Shown here one piece after another: positions 12,400-25,434 of a stretch of 64,000 nt of DNA (position 1 is the stretch's first letter; every line of letters begins with the position of its first letter). A model generated the notes under the pieces. That model had not been told where the DNA came from. It did no database searches and worked only from the letters and a program-made list of their open reading frames with translations. The position numbers and the translations under genes are program-made. The DNA comes from Lumbricus terrestris (lineage: Eukaryota; Annelida; Clitellata; Crassiclitellata; Lumbricidae): positions 47,901,218-47,965,217 of the forward strand of contig OX457039.1 in NCBI GenBank assembly GCA_949752735.1. Reading direction: 5' to 3'.

Positions 12400-13140
12400 A
12401 TCTGCCGATCATGTACGTCGTACGCACTCCGCTATAATGATTCTACGCTGCTTAACCTTAGAACCGACCTCTGTTGTTGGAGGTTTCTGTGCTGAGTCTG
12501 GGTCCGTGTTTGTTGTCGGTCCGTAGCTATTGTCTCAGCTGACAGAAATTATGTAAGTCCTTCACCACCACCCCCCCCCCACCCTCCACCCAGCCGTCCA
12601 CCGAACAAGCCATGAAGGCATCTATTCAAGCATCCGTTCGTCACGTTCCTCTGTCTGTCAGCCATCCTTCCTAGAGTCTGTCTGTCTGCCTGTCTGTCTC
12701 TCTCTCCGTCCGTACCTCATCCACCCGGATGCAAATACTCGCACTCCCACACCCAAGCAAACAAGCAAACGCCACCTACTTACCTACCTACCTACTGACG
12801 CAACTTGTGTGCAACCAACGACGGCGCGTATGCCTGCTTGTCCTACCCCTTAGCCGACCGACCGTTGCTACCGTACGCGTGCATCAGTCTGTCTGTGTCT
12901 GTTCCTATTCGTGACCAAAGTGCAGCCTGGGCTGTTAGCCGCCGCCGCCCGCAAGCGCCTCCGTATCGTACGCCGCGGCCGATCACCGCTGCTATATCGG
13001 GCGGCTGGGCGCTGGCCTATTTAGCAAGGCCAACCAATCGCAGCCAAGGCCTCCTTCGGCTCGCAAGGCCTCCGCAGGACCGACCGCCGCCGTAGCCTAA
13101 CTCTACGTCCGTCCGTTCGTTCGCCCGTTCACCCGTCCTT
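12400..13140 (+). promoter_or_regulatory. CpG-rich promoter region of the transcription-regulator-like gene
   Basis: A long CpG-rich stretch unlike the rest of the window. It contains a GC box (GGGCGG at 12999-13004) and a CCAAT box (13034-13038), with a TATTTAG motif between them. Simple GTCTGTCT and CGTCCGT repeats flank it. A donor site lies downstream at 13567/13568 and the first coding exon at 37.6 kb is on the same strand, so this is the most plausible promoter. The start site is not determined. Open frames here (for example 12805-13095) are by-products of GC-rich composition. Confidence 0.55.
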
Positions 13141-13567
13141 TGCGTGTGCCTCTGAGGCAGGCTGCGAAGTCCGGGCTAGATAGCGAGGCAGCCTCGCACA
13201 CGGCGGCGGCAGAGGCGGCGGGGACGGTTGTCGATGTCCTAGTCTTCGTCGTAGCGATCCGTCGTGATAGAGAAATTATTTCAGTCGAGTTCGTCGCGTA
13301 TTGAATGCGTTTAGACGACGACGTCAGCTTCGATCACGCAATTTAGACGCCGCACCCTCTACCACCTCCACCTCCTACTCCACCTCCTACTCCACCTTCT
13401 CCGTCTGTTCGTGTCTAACGCTTGGATTATTATAGTTCGACGATTTGCGTACCGTGTTAAAACTTCACTTTAAAAATTAATCGTCTGCTACCGGAAAAAT
13501 ACGAGTGTAAAAAACGACTTCTCATTGACGTGTAAACTCTGATCTCTTCGACTGGTGGTAAAGTACG
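13140..13567 (+). other. predicted non-coding exon 1 (5' UTR)
   Basis: The left boundary is arbitrary because the transcription start is unknown. The right boundary is set by ACG|GTAAGT, a good match to the donor consensus, at 13567/13568. The segment remains CpG-rich until about 13.4 kb, then becomes AT-rich. It has no long open frame; the ATG at 13305 opens a 13-codon frame that stops at 13344-13346 and would act as a small upstream ORF. Splicing to the acceptor at 37637-37638 would give a 5' UTR split by a 24 kb intron, a common arrangement for developmental regulators. The link to exon 2 is inferred from strand, order and splice signals; RNA reads would be decisive. Confidence 0.4.
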
Positions 13568-13904
13568 GTAAGTTGAACTTCCTGGAAAATTTTGGGACTT
13601 AACTAATGCTCTTTCATCCTGGTCTAACTGAAGTGGTAGGACTTAGTACTTGGTATAGGCCTATAGGTTTCATAATATGATGAAATGGTCTGTGAATAGC
13701 ATAGGTCTAGGTTACGTCTTCTTATGAAATAATATTATGTGAATGCGTAGATTTTTATGATCTGATTAAATAAACGGGTTAGGCAAAGTGAGGTAAGAGG
13801 CAGTTGAGCTTGGCAGGTTGACCCTGAAAAAACTGTGCATAGAAGTTGATTGACTATGTGTGTCTGCTAAATCTGTGAATCCTGCGTAGAATGGGGTGAG
13901 GAGA

Positions 13905-14100
13905 TGGTTGAGTGGTTAAACGTTGGCACGAAGATAAGAAGGGTGCAGGCTCGATACCCGCCTGCAACTCCACCACGGGTTGTTCTATGCCAGTGCCAGT
14001 CCCAAGCTTGGATAAAGGAGGAGGGCGACTCTAATCATCTTTGATATGGCAGTGTTGTTAAACATGTAACAAGGGATACCCACCTGCCCCTTATGGTTTA
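13905..14100 (+). repeat. tRNA-derived SINE, third family
   Basis: The head has an A-box-like 'TGGTTGAGTGGTTAAACG' and a B box 'GGCTCGATACCCG' (13948-13960), spaced as in a tRNA. The body includes 'CCACGGGTTGTTCTATGCC' and 'CCCAAGCTTGGATAAAGGAG'. All but the head is repeated in the 426-bp tandem duplication that follows. A related later part, near 'TGTTAAGCTTGTCATCATC', may be present at about 40020-40070. Confidence 0.55.
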
Positions 14101-14801
14101 CTCAACCTTCCATTCACTAGGAAGTGACTGTAAAATGAGCTGGAGGATGGAAGGGTGCTTTTCAGGCTGTAATGCAGTTAAATTTAGCTACTGTTAAACT
14201 TGTTGTCTTCTGTTACTACAATAATTATCATGTAATCATTCTGGGTACTTGTTAGTTTGAATTAATGAAGAATGTTAAAAAATCGTCTGCTGTAACTCAG
14301 TTGGACTGTTTTTTGAGAGTCTTACTTCTGAATTCAGAAAACACTTCATCTGGTTTGCATGGAAGTCCACAAATACTCGATACCCGCCTGCAACTCCACC
14401 ACGGGTTGTTCTATGCCAGTGCCAGTCCCAAGCTTGGATAAAGGAGGAGGGCGACTCTAATCATCTTTGATATGGCAGTGTTGTTAAACATGTAACAAGG
14501 GATACCCACCTGCCCCTTATGGTTTACTCAACCTTCCATTCACTAGGAAGTGACTGTAAAATGAGCTGGAGGATGGAAGGGTGCTTTTCAGGCTGTAATG
14601 CAGTTAAATTTAGCTACTGTTAAACTTGTTGTCTTCTGTTACTACAATAATTATCATGTAATCATTCTGGGTACTTGTTAGTTTGAATTAATGAAGAATG
14701 TTAAAAAATCGTCTGCTGTAACTCAGTTGGACTGTTTTTTGAGAGTCTTACTTCTGAATTCAGAAAACACTTCATCTGGTTTGCATGGAAGTCCACAAAC
14801 C
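13950..14801. repeat. exact 426-bp tandem duplication
   Basis: Copy 1 is about 13950-14375 and copy 2 about 14376-14801. No difference was seen by eye between them. The left join falls inside the SINE B box, so copy 2 lacks the SINE head. Copy 2 is followed by unique sequence from about 14800. Such identity means either a very recent duplication or an assembly artefact. Confidence 0.9.
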
Positions 14802-15579
14802 ACAACATGAGAGACTGGCCTCCCAGAGGCTTGATTTAGAAACAGGAATAGGGCTGAAGCATTCATAGCGTGGAGAACTAACTGTTGTTGAAATACCTCT
14901 ACCGTGTTTGTTTCTGTTTCCAGCTTTTCTCCTTCCTTTTCGTCATACATCACATAACGATTAATCAGATATTCTAGTCACGATTTTCACCCTTTTGCCA
15001 AAACCTTACGAACCCACTTTGTCAATCAGTTCCTCTCATCACTTTTTGTTTTTATCTTTCAGTCTCATCCATCTTCTTGTTGCACGGTCTGCGGAGTGCG
15101 TCCAATGTTTTCCATTACCCTGCTTTCTTGCTTTTATTATAGCCATTTATCCTGATTTATTTAGGTTCCGTTGTGCTCTGCAGACTTGCTTTCTAATTAA
15201 GGCATTTTCTTGATGTGAAAATCGTGTGCTCATTTTTCCATAAAATAAAGAAATGGACAAAGTGTAGTATATTGTGATCAGGGTTATGATCAGTTGATGA
15301 TCACCTTGTCTCCCAAGTGCGGCATCATCTTATCGCTAAAGTAGTGTGTTTTACTGAAAACAGAAATGCAATTTCTAATTGAGGTGTATGGTAGTTTATG
15401 ATGGTATTGAATGCCACAGATGAATTGAAATGTTCTGTAGTTGTATTCATGTACATTTGGCCAAGGCAGGACTGTAATTTGATTTACGAGTATGAATTCA
15501 AATGACATGCTTCAGGTGTAAGAGAAGGGGTTAGGTGTTGTGTGCTAGAGGCAATAAAAGTGGTGTGAGAAGAAACGCT

Positions 15580-15681
15580 GAAAAGGGTAGAAGTCTCGTG
15601 TGTGGAAATAACAAAGATATATAACAATATGAAAAGGGTAGAAGTCTCGTGTGTGGAAATAACAAAGATATATAACAATAT
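15580..15681. repeat. perfect 51-bp tandem pair
   Basis: The unit beginning 'GAAAAGGGTAGAAGTCTCGT' occurs at 15580-15630 and again at 15631-15681 without change. It makes the open frames on both strands look internally repeated. Confidence 0.9.
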
Positions 15682-18094
15682 TAAAAGCGGCAAAGTCACA
15701 ATCGATGCAAGGATTATGAAACAACAGAGGAGTTTTTCTGTTATCTTAAGAGAAGGTTTGTACAACGCTAATACAAACAATGAGATTTGTTTACTTTATC
15801 ATATCACCATTTTGTCTTAAATTATTTGTGTGACCTGAATTCTGATGATTGGTGTTTTCATGCACTCGACTTATTTGTTGATTGATATTTGTCAGATGAT
15901 TTCATCGTGAGCTTCGTGGTCCACTGGAAACAGTTGACTATGAAGCTCATGATGGCTGTTTCCAGTTGACTACATGCCATCATAACTCCTGCCATGTTGC
16001 TAGTCCAATCTTTTTTCTCTGACTATACATGTGACAACTTATTTAATGGAATTTAAGCTGAATGTATCATTAATATAATCAGTTCTTGTCTTGTCAGCTG
16101 TGCTCCGGTGCACAAGACTCTTATAAGAACTGATAACTGTTTAGTTATTGGAAAAGCTTGTCAAAATGAGAGTATGCAATCAGAGAATTGTTGAAGTTTG
16201 ATTCGCTACCATACATCTGGAGCATCTCAATATAACGTGGGTTCTGATATGACACTGATCCAAATTGAATTAAGCTCTAGAAAAGGGCTTCAGCATTATG
16301 CAACCCTGTCACCAGGTGATCTTTAATATGGCTAATAGAGGCAGCATTAGAATTACTTTCCAGTGTATACAGCAACTCCCGTGTAAATTGGAAGCTGTAT
16401 CCAGGGCCACATCAGGTCTGGTGTGGGTGCTATGATTACCTACCCAGTCCATCATGCACATGTCTATGACATGCTTATTATTGAGTGTTAACTGCCTGTA
16501 AAGGTGCTTTTCTCATGTTTTTTTTGTTTCTACCGACAAATACAGAGCAGACTACCACAGTAGGCTACAGTAAGTACCATGAATCATGTTCATTTGCTGT
16601 CAGTAATTAAATTAATAATGACTTCGTATGTATTATTATGTGGCAACATTCTCATTGAAATTTTGTCACTTCTGAAAATAAGGGCCCCTCAGAACAGTGG
16701 GCCCTAATAAATAACTGCAGGTCCAGGTGCTGCATCAATCTTAGCACCTCCTCTAATGCAAGCCTAGCTGTATCCTTACTGGTTACCAGACCTTATCTCT
16801 GCTACACTGTATGCAAAGTTATAAGCATGAGTATTATAAAAATCAGTCATTCAAGTTCAGCCTGAGAAAGAAGCAGACATGATTGATGTGCTAAGAGCTC
16901 GACATTCTTTGCATTGGCTTAGAGAGAATAATATGTTAACCGAATGCAAGACTTAAAAAGACGAGTGTTGAGGAAGTGAGAAAATCCAGACTAGTGGATC
17001 TAAAATCCTCATAATATCACCCTTGTAGCCTGGATTTCGGAAGGGTTTGATGCTCCGGTCATTGTTATTCAATACATTTTGTTGGTCTGTTGATGTAATA
17101 TCTCCAGCCAGCAAGTGAATAATTTCAGACTTCATTAAGATTTAGCTGGTGCTACTTGGTTAGTCATTTTGATTCAGTAACAAACACTGTTCAGTGGTCT
17201 ATGCTAATTATTTTAAGGATTTTTTATTGTGGTTGACCGATGGCTTGAGGAGGTATTTGGTAGTCATTGTTGCTAATCTGCAGGATTGTTGTGGCAGGTT
17301 GCATGCATGATGTATTCATGACAGGTTTATTCAAAATAAGCTGCGGCACATAAAGAAAAGCCACAGGATACAAATACACTGAAACCACAGATTTACACAC
17401 ATGCAGACAGCAACACCAATGCACCCATAAATCTACCAGTGTAAATTATAAATTTGTACACTTGTACGTATTATGTTTGCAAATGTCCTGTTTTCTTAAT
17501 GCTACAAATGTCCTGCGGTGATTAACTTCTATTGCATATTTAATTACTTTGATATTCAATTAAGCCAAACCTTATTATAAAATTTGCGGACCTTTGTTTA
17601 ATTATTTCTGTTTTATTGTATTGGTTTTCATTGTCACTGCTCAAGAGTTTATTTTATGCATGCAGAATTGAAGAGGTCATGTAAGGCCAAGACTGTGCAG
17701 GTTCGGCAGTGTTAGTGAGGATTTGAAAAGATTTCTACGAACCATGGGAAAACGCTGAACCTGATGTACATTGTAATGGAAATCTCCTTCTCACCTATTG
17801 AAGCCATATGGTTGGAGCTTGTAACTGGAAATAACGGTGATGTTGATTCTAATAATAAGATCTTCCTTCTCCCATGCAGTCTGTCTTCGTAAATGGAGCA
17901 GTGTAGAAACAGTTACCACTTACCTGAAATATCCCTAGGGCTCTGTTCTTGGATCATTTTCTCTTTGTAAACCTCCTCTCAACTAAGTGCTGTGCTGATG
18001 TCAGAGTGCTCTGAAATGACACCTTTATGCTGCAGACACTTAGCTTCACATTTTCTTCCATATTAAATGTGCAATTCATCCTCATTCTACTCTC

Positions 18095-18160
18095 TCGCTA
18101 AGTTATCTAATGTCTTCGCTAAGTTATCTAAATGTCTTCGCTAAGTCATCTAATGTCTTC
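18095..18160. repeat. three tandem copies of a 21-22 bp unit
   Basis: 'TCGCTAAGTTATCTAATGTC' is repeated three times with a single-base insertion and one substitution. Confidence 0.85.
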
Positions 18161-21100
18161 GATTGAGTTAAGTTTTTGATGGCAGTTGGGTGTATTGCTT
18201 TTGAATTCATCCAAAACTGAGTTTCTCCTTTTTGGAACCTCGCAGTAACTGAAAATATTTGTTCTTATCTCTTATACAATGTGCACAGCTGTTCAGAGGA
18301 CAGTTTGTGTAGTTTGTTTGACTCAACATGTCACTCGGTGAACATTTTAACTGTGTATACATTCTACCCTCTACCACATCTGTTATATCAATAGATGCTA
18401 GTTTTCCTTTTCTGCTCCGGTTTGTTTGTCTAATGCTTCAAAGGTCTCTAGCTGTCTTGGCTACTGGAACTCACTTTTTGCTGAAATGTTCAGTGCTAAC
18501 TTATGGAGCTTCAAATAGTCCACAACGCCACTCATGGTCAGAAATAGTCCACGACACCATCCATGGTCAGAGCTAGCTAGCACTAACTCCTAAATAAATG
18601 CTAGGAATAACTGCTTATTCAACTCAGGGCCAGTTTCTGTTTTTGTTCGTCTAATGCACTTGATTGAGCAGTTCAGTTCAGCTGTTCGTATAAATTGGGA
18701 AATGGATGCTATATTGCAATGCCTTGAACCCATACTAGGCCAACAAAAGCTGGCTTGTTCATGAAATGCAACTAAGCAGCTCTAGCCATTCAGCCGTCAA
18801 AAGGAGGCAGCCCAAGAAACCCAAGATTTTGCACTTGAGGAGGCTGTAGTAGTGCTGGTTCATTGGCAGGGGTCCATGTATCTCAGCTGCTTTTAATCAA
18901 GAGGCAGAGGAAATTGCATAAGGAAATGTATTTACATGAAATGATCCTCACTTTTTTTGGCAGTTTGTGTTGGGGTAAGAGTTCAGACATATGGTTGCAA
19001 TTTTGGTTGCTATGTATTTTCGAACTGCATGTATTTCAACTGTTGTAGCACAAGCTGATTAGAGACAATGGCTATCTTACTTGACTTGTCTTTCGTATAT
19101 GGTTAGATTTTGTGAAGGACAACTTTCATAGCCTTAACTGACACTTGCATTTGACTGAAGATACCATTCGGAAAGGATACAATTCTATCTGTATATGTCT
19201 GTCTGTCTATCTATCTGTCTATCTGTCTCTATTTGTCCATCTGATGAATTTATATAGTGCCCCTCAAGATAACTATTCTTGAGCACTGAGTAGTTTCTAA
19301 AATGCAGGCCAAAGGGGAGACTATTCCAAATATTTTGTCTGCAGTGCATAAAAATACTACAGAATTCATGGTATGGAGAACAATGTATTGCACAAGGAAC
19401 AGTTACAGACCAACAAATACACCAGCAACTACAACAATGACTTCAACAACAACAACAGGAGCAAACAGGGTTTACAGTCATTTCAGTTTACAACCTTATC
19501 CTACTCTGGTATATCAGATTATATGGTATACATGGAATCAGTAATTGTGTGACGGGTTTGGTACAAATTGTGTTAGACATTCAAAGCTACAGACCATTAA
19601 GCAAATCTTCTTTATGTTGCTCAATAAATCATCTACATGTAGACATCTTTGTGCTGTGTGGTATTTAGGTCACTGACTTTTTTAAAATAGCTGAGCTTGG
19701 TCTTGTATCTTTCGTGTAGCCAGCCGATAACATTACCCTTGGTTCAATGAATTATGGTTGAATTTCCATTATCTTTTATGGACACATGTTGCTAAGCTGC
19801 AAATGATCACGTTATGGCTCAGTGTTAAATGAAATGCTATGAATGCATGATTCTCCTGTAGTTACTGAAATTACAGAGAATGCGATGACATGCATGCTGC
19901 AAATGTCTGGTTTTTATAAAGAGTAATAGTGAATACTTGCAGAAGTTGCCTTCCATCTTGTCATGCTAGGCCTGGAAGTTACTTTCTGTTTATGGTACTA
20001 GGCCTAGAAGTGGAATTCTAGTTTTTTGCTTTTTCTGGTTAAAAGTGAATAAGTTTCTAGCCTTTTAATGGCAGGACAAGTGCTCAATTTGTACAAAATG
20101 GACAGGTGTTGTGGATAGATTGATAAAAGCCCAGAATGGTCCATTAGCTACTATCAGAGCAGTGAACAATTCTGATGCCTATTTCGAGATGGCAAACTGT
20201 TAGAAGAACATTTGGTGAGTTCATTGATAGCCAATTGATGCTGCAGATTTGATGTATTTTTAGTATAGTGCCCAATAAGAGGACTCGAGATGCAATATTC
20301 TTGGCAACAGATGGCGTGCTCCTGTACTCTTTATTGTTTTACGCTCACACGAGAAGCATGTGAAAATCAAAGGGCAAGGGATGTAGGCGTCATTGAAATT
20401 ATCCAGAAAGAAGTAGTTATTCCATGAAGATGATGCTACTCATAGTGGGGCTGTATTATTATTATTGCACAGCATCTCATTTTTCTTACAATACCAAATA
20501 TACAGAGTTTCCATACGATTAAGATTCATGGAGTCAATTAAATAGCAGTGACTGCAGATACAAACAACATGTATATCATTGTCGTGTATGGTGAAGATGA
20601 CAAAGCATATGCGGTTTGTGCTTTGTGCTTGTTGGCTGCTGATGAGATGCTTTGCTTTTATTGTTTGGTCCTTCTTCAGATTGACAGTTTGGCCACAGTT
20701 GACCTTCTGGTAGATGCTATAAAGCTCCAACTCCATTCGTCTTGTTTCTCAGTAAAACAACTCACTGCATAGACTGAAAGAAATCCTGACCTCAGCAAAT
20801 GCATTATAGTTCTGTTTTCATCCTGCATTTGTGTTTGTTTGGTTTTGCACTCAAGACTGCTCTAGGGTTTGTTATTTTTCTTTCCCGTCGTTTAGTTTCG
20901 TAACAGCACTTGATTACAGTAATGCTTTTAAAAATGATACGGAGCATGTCGATTTGTTGTTGACTGCAAACTGGCTTTATTCTCTGCAGATCTGTTAATA
21001 ATGTATGAAGTGTGTTTTAATGCCAGGAGGGTGGACGGTGATGGAGACAAATTTATTTAAAAAGAGTTCAGGCATTCCGGTCACCATGCAGTGGTCAGAA

Positions 21101-21782
21101 GTTGAGTTCCAAGTTAAAAGAGTTAAATATTAAAACGTCATGCACATCAGACAACGACCAGTGTTTGGTTGGAAGATGAAGTGGTGGCAGTGACACAGGC
21201 TTTGATTTTGACGATATGCCTTCTGGTCTGAGAGACAGATCATAAAGGAAATGGTTTTCTTAGAAGGAAATGATTGGGAAGGATGTGAACATTTGCGTTC
21301 ATCCAGAGGGTGGTTTACCCATAAATGGTTTATTATGATGAAGATGGTTAGTTACCCCACCCACCCATAAATTGCATGCTAACAATTAATTATCTGGCAT
21401 GTTGGAGTTTTTGAGGACGTCCTGCTGCCATAAGCAATGCTGAGCTGTTAGTTGTTGTTGTTGTTGGAACTGCTTACAGTGCTTAGGGTGAGACAACGAG
21501 CCAAGGTGGATTTAAGTATCAGTAGTGTGTTAAGTTGAGAATTTGTCTAACAGGAGGATTTCATGCTTGTTGATATGATAACGCTGAAGTGACCTCAGGT
21601 GAGATGTATGAAGGGGTTGATTTGGCCTTGTATGACAGCTGAGTGCCCCTCAGCATTTCATAGTTGAGGAGAATTGGGTATAAATTATATGACCAGTGAA
21701 TATGGAGATCTTGCTGAACCTCTGATTGATAGAAGGAATTACTGACAGCTGGAGGAACCTGCTGCACACACACCATTCATTA

Positions 21783-22565
21783 GGCAAAAAAAATAATGCT
21801 GTGTTTCCGGTAACAGAGCTCTAAAAAATTGGGTAGGTAGGTCGAAAAATATTTTTATTTTGGTAAAATATTTTTATACAGTGACTATCCGAAAAATTAT
21901 ACCCAACTACTCTTTTTTGCATAAAGGTACACGCTGCAACAAAGTACGTGTTCTAAGCAAGTATAAACTGCCTATTTCCCGACTGTCTGTACCTAAAATT
22001 GCTCTAGAAAACAATTCTATTAATTTCATTTTGTTGATATCTTTTCTGGTAAGATAAAGTGGGAAGGGAAGGGGAAGATGAGCGCGAACAAAACATCACT
22101 GCTAGGGGTCGTTCCAGACTGGCCGAGCCAGTGGCTAGTTAGGCTACACCTAGAGGTTGCTAGATTTATTTTCCCTAGTCACCGTTAGAGGTGGCTCAAG
22201 TGAAAATGATAAGGCTAGAGGTTTCTCAAGACTGGCAACCAGGTAGTACTTAGGCAGGCGTGAAACTCTAAGTCACTGTAAATAAACAAATTTGCACAAA
22301 ATTTTCCGAGTCGCAACAATAAAAGTGAGTTGTCGGGTTACCGGAAACACAACATATTTTTGGCCTAAGATACAACTATATACAGAAGGCAATGTCGCCG
22401 TATTATGTCAATAAAAAATTTGAAAAAACTAATTTGTTTTAATTAAAAAAAATTTTTTGGCAAAATTTTTTTTTAAATAAATTTTTTTTACAAAATTATT
22501 TGAGTCGCGGCGATAAAAGAGGGTCGGTCGGGTTACCGGAAACACAACATTATTTTTTTTTGGCC
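21783..22565. mobile_element. PIF/Harbinger-like TIR element, shorter copy
   Basis: 783 bp bounded by TTA on both sides (21780-21782 and 22566-22568). Inverted ends contain the G-rich start plus A-run and 'GTGTTTCCGGTAAC', the same as the element at 1030-2493 but in the opposite orientation. The right terminal module occurs twice, at about 22300-22368 and 22495-22565, each with 'GTTACCGGAAACACAACAT' and an upstream 'GAGTCGC'. The left part contains 'GGGTAGGTAGGTCGAAAAA', present in inverted form at about 2430-2450. No transposase is encoded, so it is a non-autonomous copy. Confidence 0.7.
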
Positions 22566-23505
22566 TTAGTCTGCTTGCTTTTCACGACCTTAGGCACCTC
22601 TGCTTAATGTGGAAGTGTTAGGACCATTAGCGGGAAATAAACATAAACGTAGAACTTACAAATAAAGCAGTTGTTATTGTAGATGTAATAATAATAATTA
22701 CTAATAATGCCAGCGATAAGCTTTTCAGCCACAAACCAAGAGCAAACCAAGAGCAAACCAAGAGCGGCGCGTACACTGGTCTTCTTCCAGGTTGTTTGGC
22801 ATTTCCGGACTGATCCGCATTGCTCAGAATTTTCACTTGATTCCATTCAACCCGTTCCCTCTAAGCTGCAAAGTCATTCGATAGCGCTTTGTTTCTTGAT
22901 GCACTGCAATTCGGTGCAAAACTAGATGCAGTCATTTGCAGACTCTTTGCTTGCAACAGGTTTGGCAGTCTGCCATTGAAACTGTTGCATTAGATGAATG
23001 CTCATTGATTCCATCCGAGAATTTGTGATGTAAGCAATTTAAAATTCTTTTTGCCAATTATCGATTCATTCATTAGGAAGTTTTCTAATTCTATGGCCTA
23101 TAACCTTCCAAGGTTACTGTAAACCCAGGAGCACTCTAAACACCGGGTGAAAAGGATGATTTAATGCTGCTACAGAATGAAGCTGAGGAGTATAGGCAAA
23201 AGCTTAAAGTGAATGGGAACCCATTCCATACCATGGAGCCAACAGCAGAGAAAGCACGGTGCTGTTTAGGAGCAGTTTGCACTTGGGAATGAGAAGTGTC
23301 CCTGCACACCTAAAGTAGAGCAGAAGAGCCCTTGCAAATATGCAGGAGTTGCGCCTAGGAGGCACCGCCACGCCAAAGAAGATCCTCGGAATATGATCCA
23401 TATAATCTACTGCATCTCATCCGTGATATGACTGAATTTTGGGGTATGACCATTGAGTATCCACAAGTCATCATGGCCTCTGGTGAAGTGGTGTAAAGTA
23501 GGTTG

Positions 23506-23538
<33 letters not shown>

Positions 23539-24114
23539 GACATTTGAAGGTCTTCTGAAAGCCATGTGGAAATTATGGTCAGGCCAGTTCCTTTCATTCA
23601 TCTGGTTTGGACTGATCTTTGTAAGATTCAGTAATCCCAATCAAGCATGGTTGATATTGGGTAGCCAGGAGCCCATTTCCTTCTCTTCCTCAGAATCAGG
23701 TTGTCTAATGAATACTTCATTACAGTAATGACAGGAGGATGGTTTTGTTACGCCTGCTGCTGCTGTCAGGACTATAGGATGCTTAGCAGTGTTGTTGAAA
23801 CCAATGAAAACACAGCCAGGTTGTCCATCTATATTCAGCTCAGTGGAATTTAGTGCTTGGGTGGGTGTGATGAATTGGTTGTCTCAGTAATGCACTTTGG
23901 CACAATAGGTCTCTAGCACTTAGAGATTAGCTCTCTGATATTGCATTTTTAAATTCGACCAATACAGGAGATTTATCCTCGTAGAGCCGTAGACTTATTA
24001 TTTGGAGGAGATTTATCTTCATAAGAATTTTTGCCCTGAAAATATTTCAGGTGCCGAGTATCCTGTGTTGGTGGCTCGGTCTCTGATGTATGGATGAAAA
24101 AATAGCTGCATTCA

Positions 24115-24132
24115 TGTATATATATATATATA

Positions 24133-24177
<45 letters not shown>
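24115..24177. repeat. (AT)n microsatellite
   Basis: About 30 AT units interrupted once by 'ATGAT'. Confidence 0.9.
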
Positions 24178-24179
<2 letters not shown>

Positions 24180-25338
24180 AGAAGGCAGCAGCTTCCCTGC
24201 AGTGCAGTAGAATTTTTAAGTGGAGGCTTTTCTGTTATTTCGTGATTGCACTGCACAGCACTGTAATCGATTTGCCCGTTCATTTGAATATCTGAGTCAT
24301 TATGCAGAATATATCTGTTATTTTTTTAATTCTTAGTTGGACAGATTAACTGAGCAAAGCTTGATGTACAAAGTCCTATTTATGTGGAACAGTAAGATGT
24401 TTTTTTGTTTTTAAATTACGATCTTTATGATCGGCTGTGGAATCAAACACTGATATGTAAGGCTAAGTTTTGGGTAAGTATGAGTAGACATTGTAGGAAA
24501 GTTTGGCCAGACACAGAAATTGGCTGGTAACAGAGTTTAGAAGCTGGTTACTGTAGAGAGCCACTTAGAAATTCCTTGCTGTCAGCCACTTCATGTTATA
24601 TGCAGGTCCAAATACATTCGAGCAGCAGCGCTATCGTTCACACGCTACATTCTTAAGAAACTTGTTTGCCATTTTGTCATGTTTGCCATTGTCTTATGTA
24701 ATGCTGCAAGTGTGGCATATGTTGCATGACTTACATAAGGCAGTATGATAAACAACTGGATATTGCTGTAGACTTATTTGTGGGGCTGTTAAGAGTACAC
24801 TGACTGTACACCTTGATTAGGACATCAGCTGGTAAGGAGGAAGATGGACCTCCACCCATTCTCATTTACCAGTCAATCAATCAATCATTTATTTTCACAA
24901 CCAAAGATTTTTTTACAGTTATATATTGCAAGTCACATTTTCAAAGGGGAATGGCTACAAGTATAGGCCCTGAAGGAATCACTGACCCCGCTAGATAGGG
25001 ACACCTAGGTACATGTAAAAAAGTGACATCAGTATGGAGCACTTCTGCTCATGATTGCCTCACCGGGGAGCTTGAAGGGCTGTTTTTCGTATAGTTTTAC
25101 ACTTCTATAACTAGACTGGCATTGTGTTGACAGATTTTGTGTGATATTGACACTTCCTATAGGCAAAGAAAGCATTCTTTGCACCTGTGCTTTCATGTTA
25201 CTCTTTAGGAATATTTTTGCATATCATCCATGGGACTTGTATACTCGTTACAAGTATTTCCTTATTTTTCTTGTTTTCTATAAATCCTGTAGGTTTGCTA
25301 CTAGTCTTGTCTGATCATTGATAAGTTTGCAAGATTGC

Positions 25339-25434
25339 AGTTTTATATTCATTCATTTATTCATTCATTCTAGTATAAATTTATATGCTTGAATGAGTGA
25401 ATGAATGAATGAATGAATGAATGAATATAAAACT
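25339..25434. repeat. fold-back repeat of (ATTC)n and (GAAT)n
   Basis: 'AGTTTTATATTCATTCAT' at the left is matched by 'ATGAATGAATATAAAACT' at the right, with the arms extending through tetranucleotide repeats around a short AT-rich centre. The outer, non-repetitive bases also pair, so this is a true inverted repeat and not only two simple repeats facing each other. Confidence 0.75.

Larger units (their letters stand above)
14802..21782. other. intron 1 interior, no gene recognised
   Basis: AT-rich DNA. It holds the 51-bp tandem pair at 15580, the triple repeat at 18095, a (GTCT/ATCT)n stretch at about 19195-19230 followed by an inverted SINE tail near 19235-19300, and a short inverted repeat (TGGAAACAG/CTGTTTCCA) at about 15925-15970. 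No exon candidate has both splice sites and a plausible coding frame. Confidence 0.4.

Noticed and set aside
15484..15820. Internally repeated short proteins on both strands
   Set aside because: They result from the exact 51-bp tandem pair, whose length is a multiple of three.
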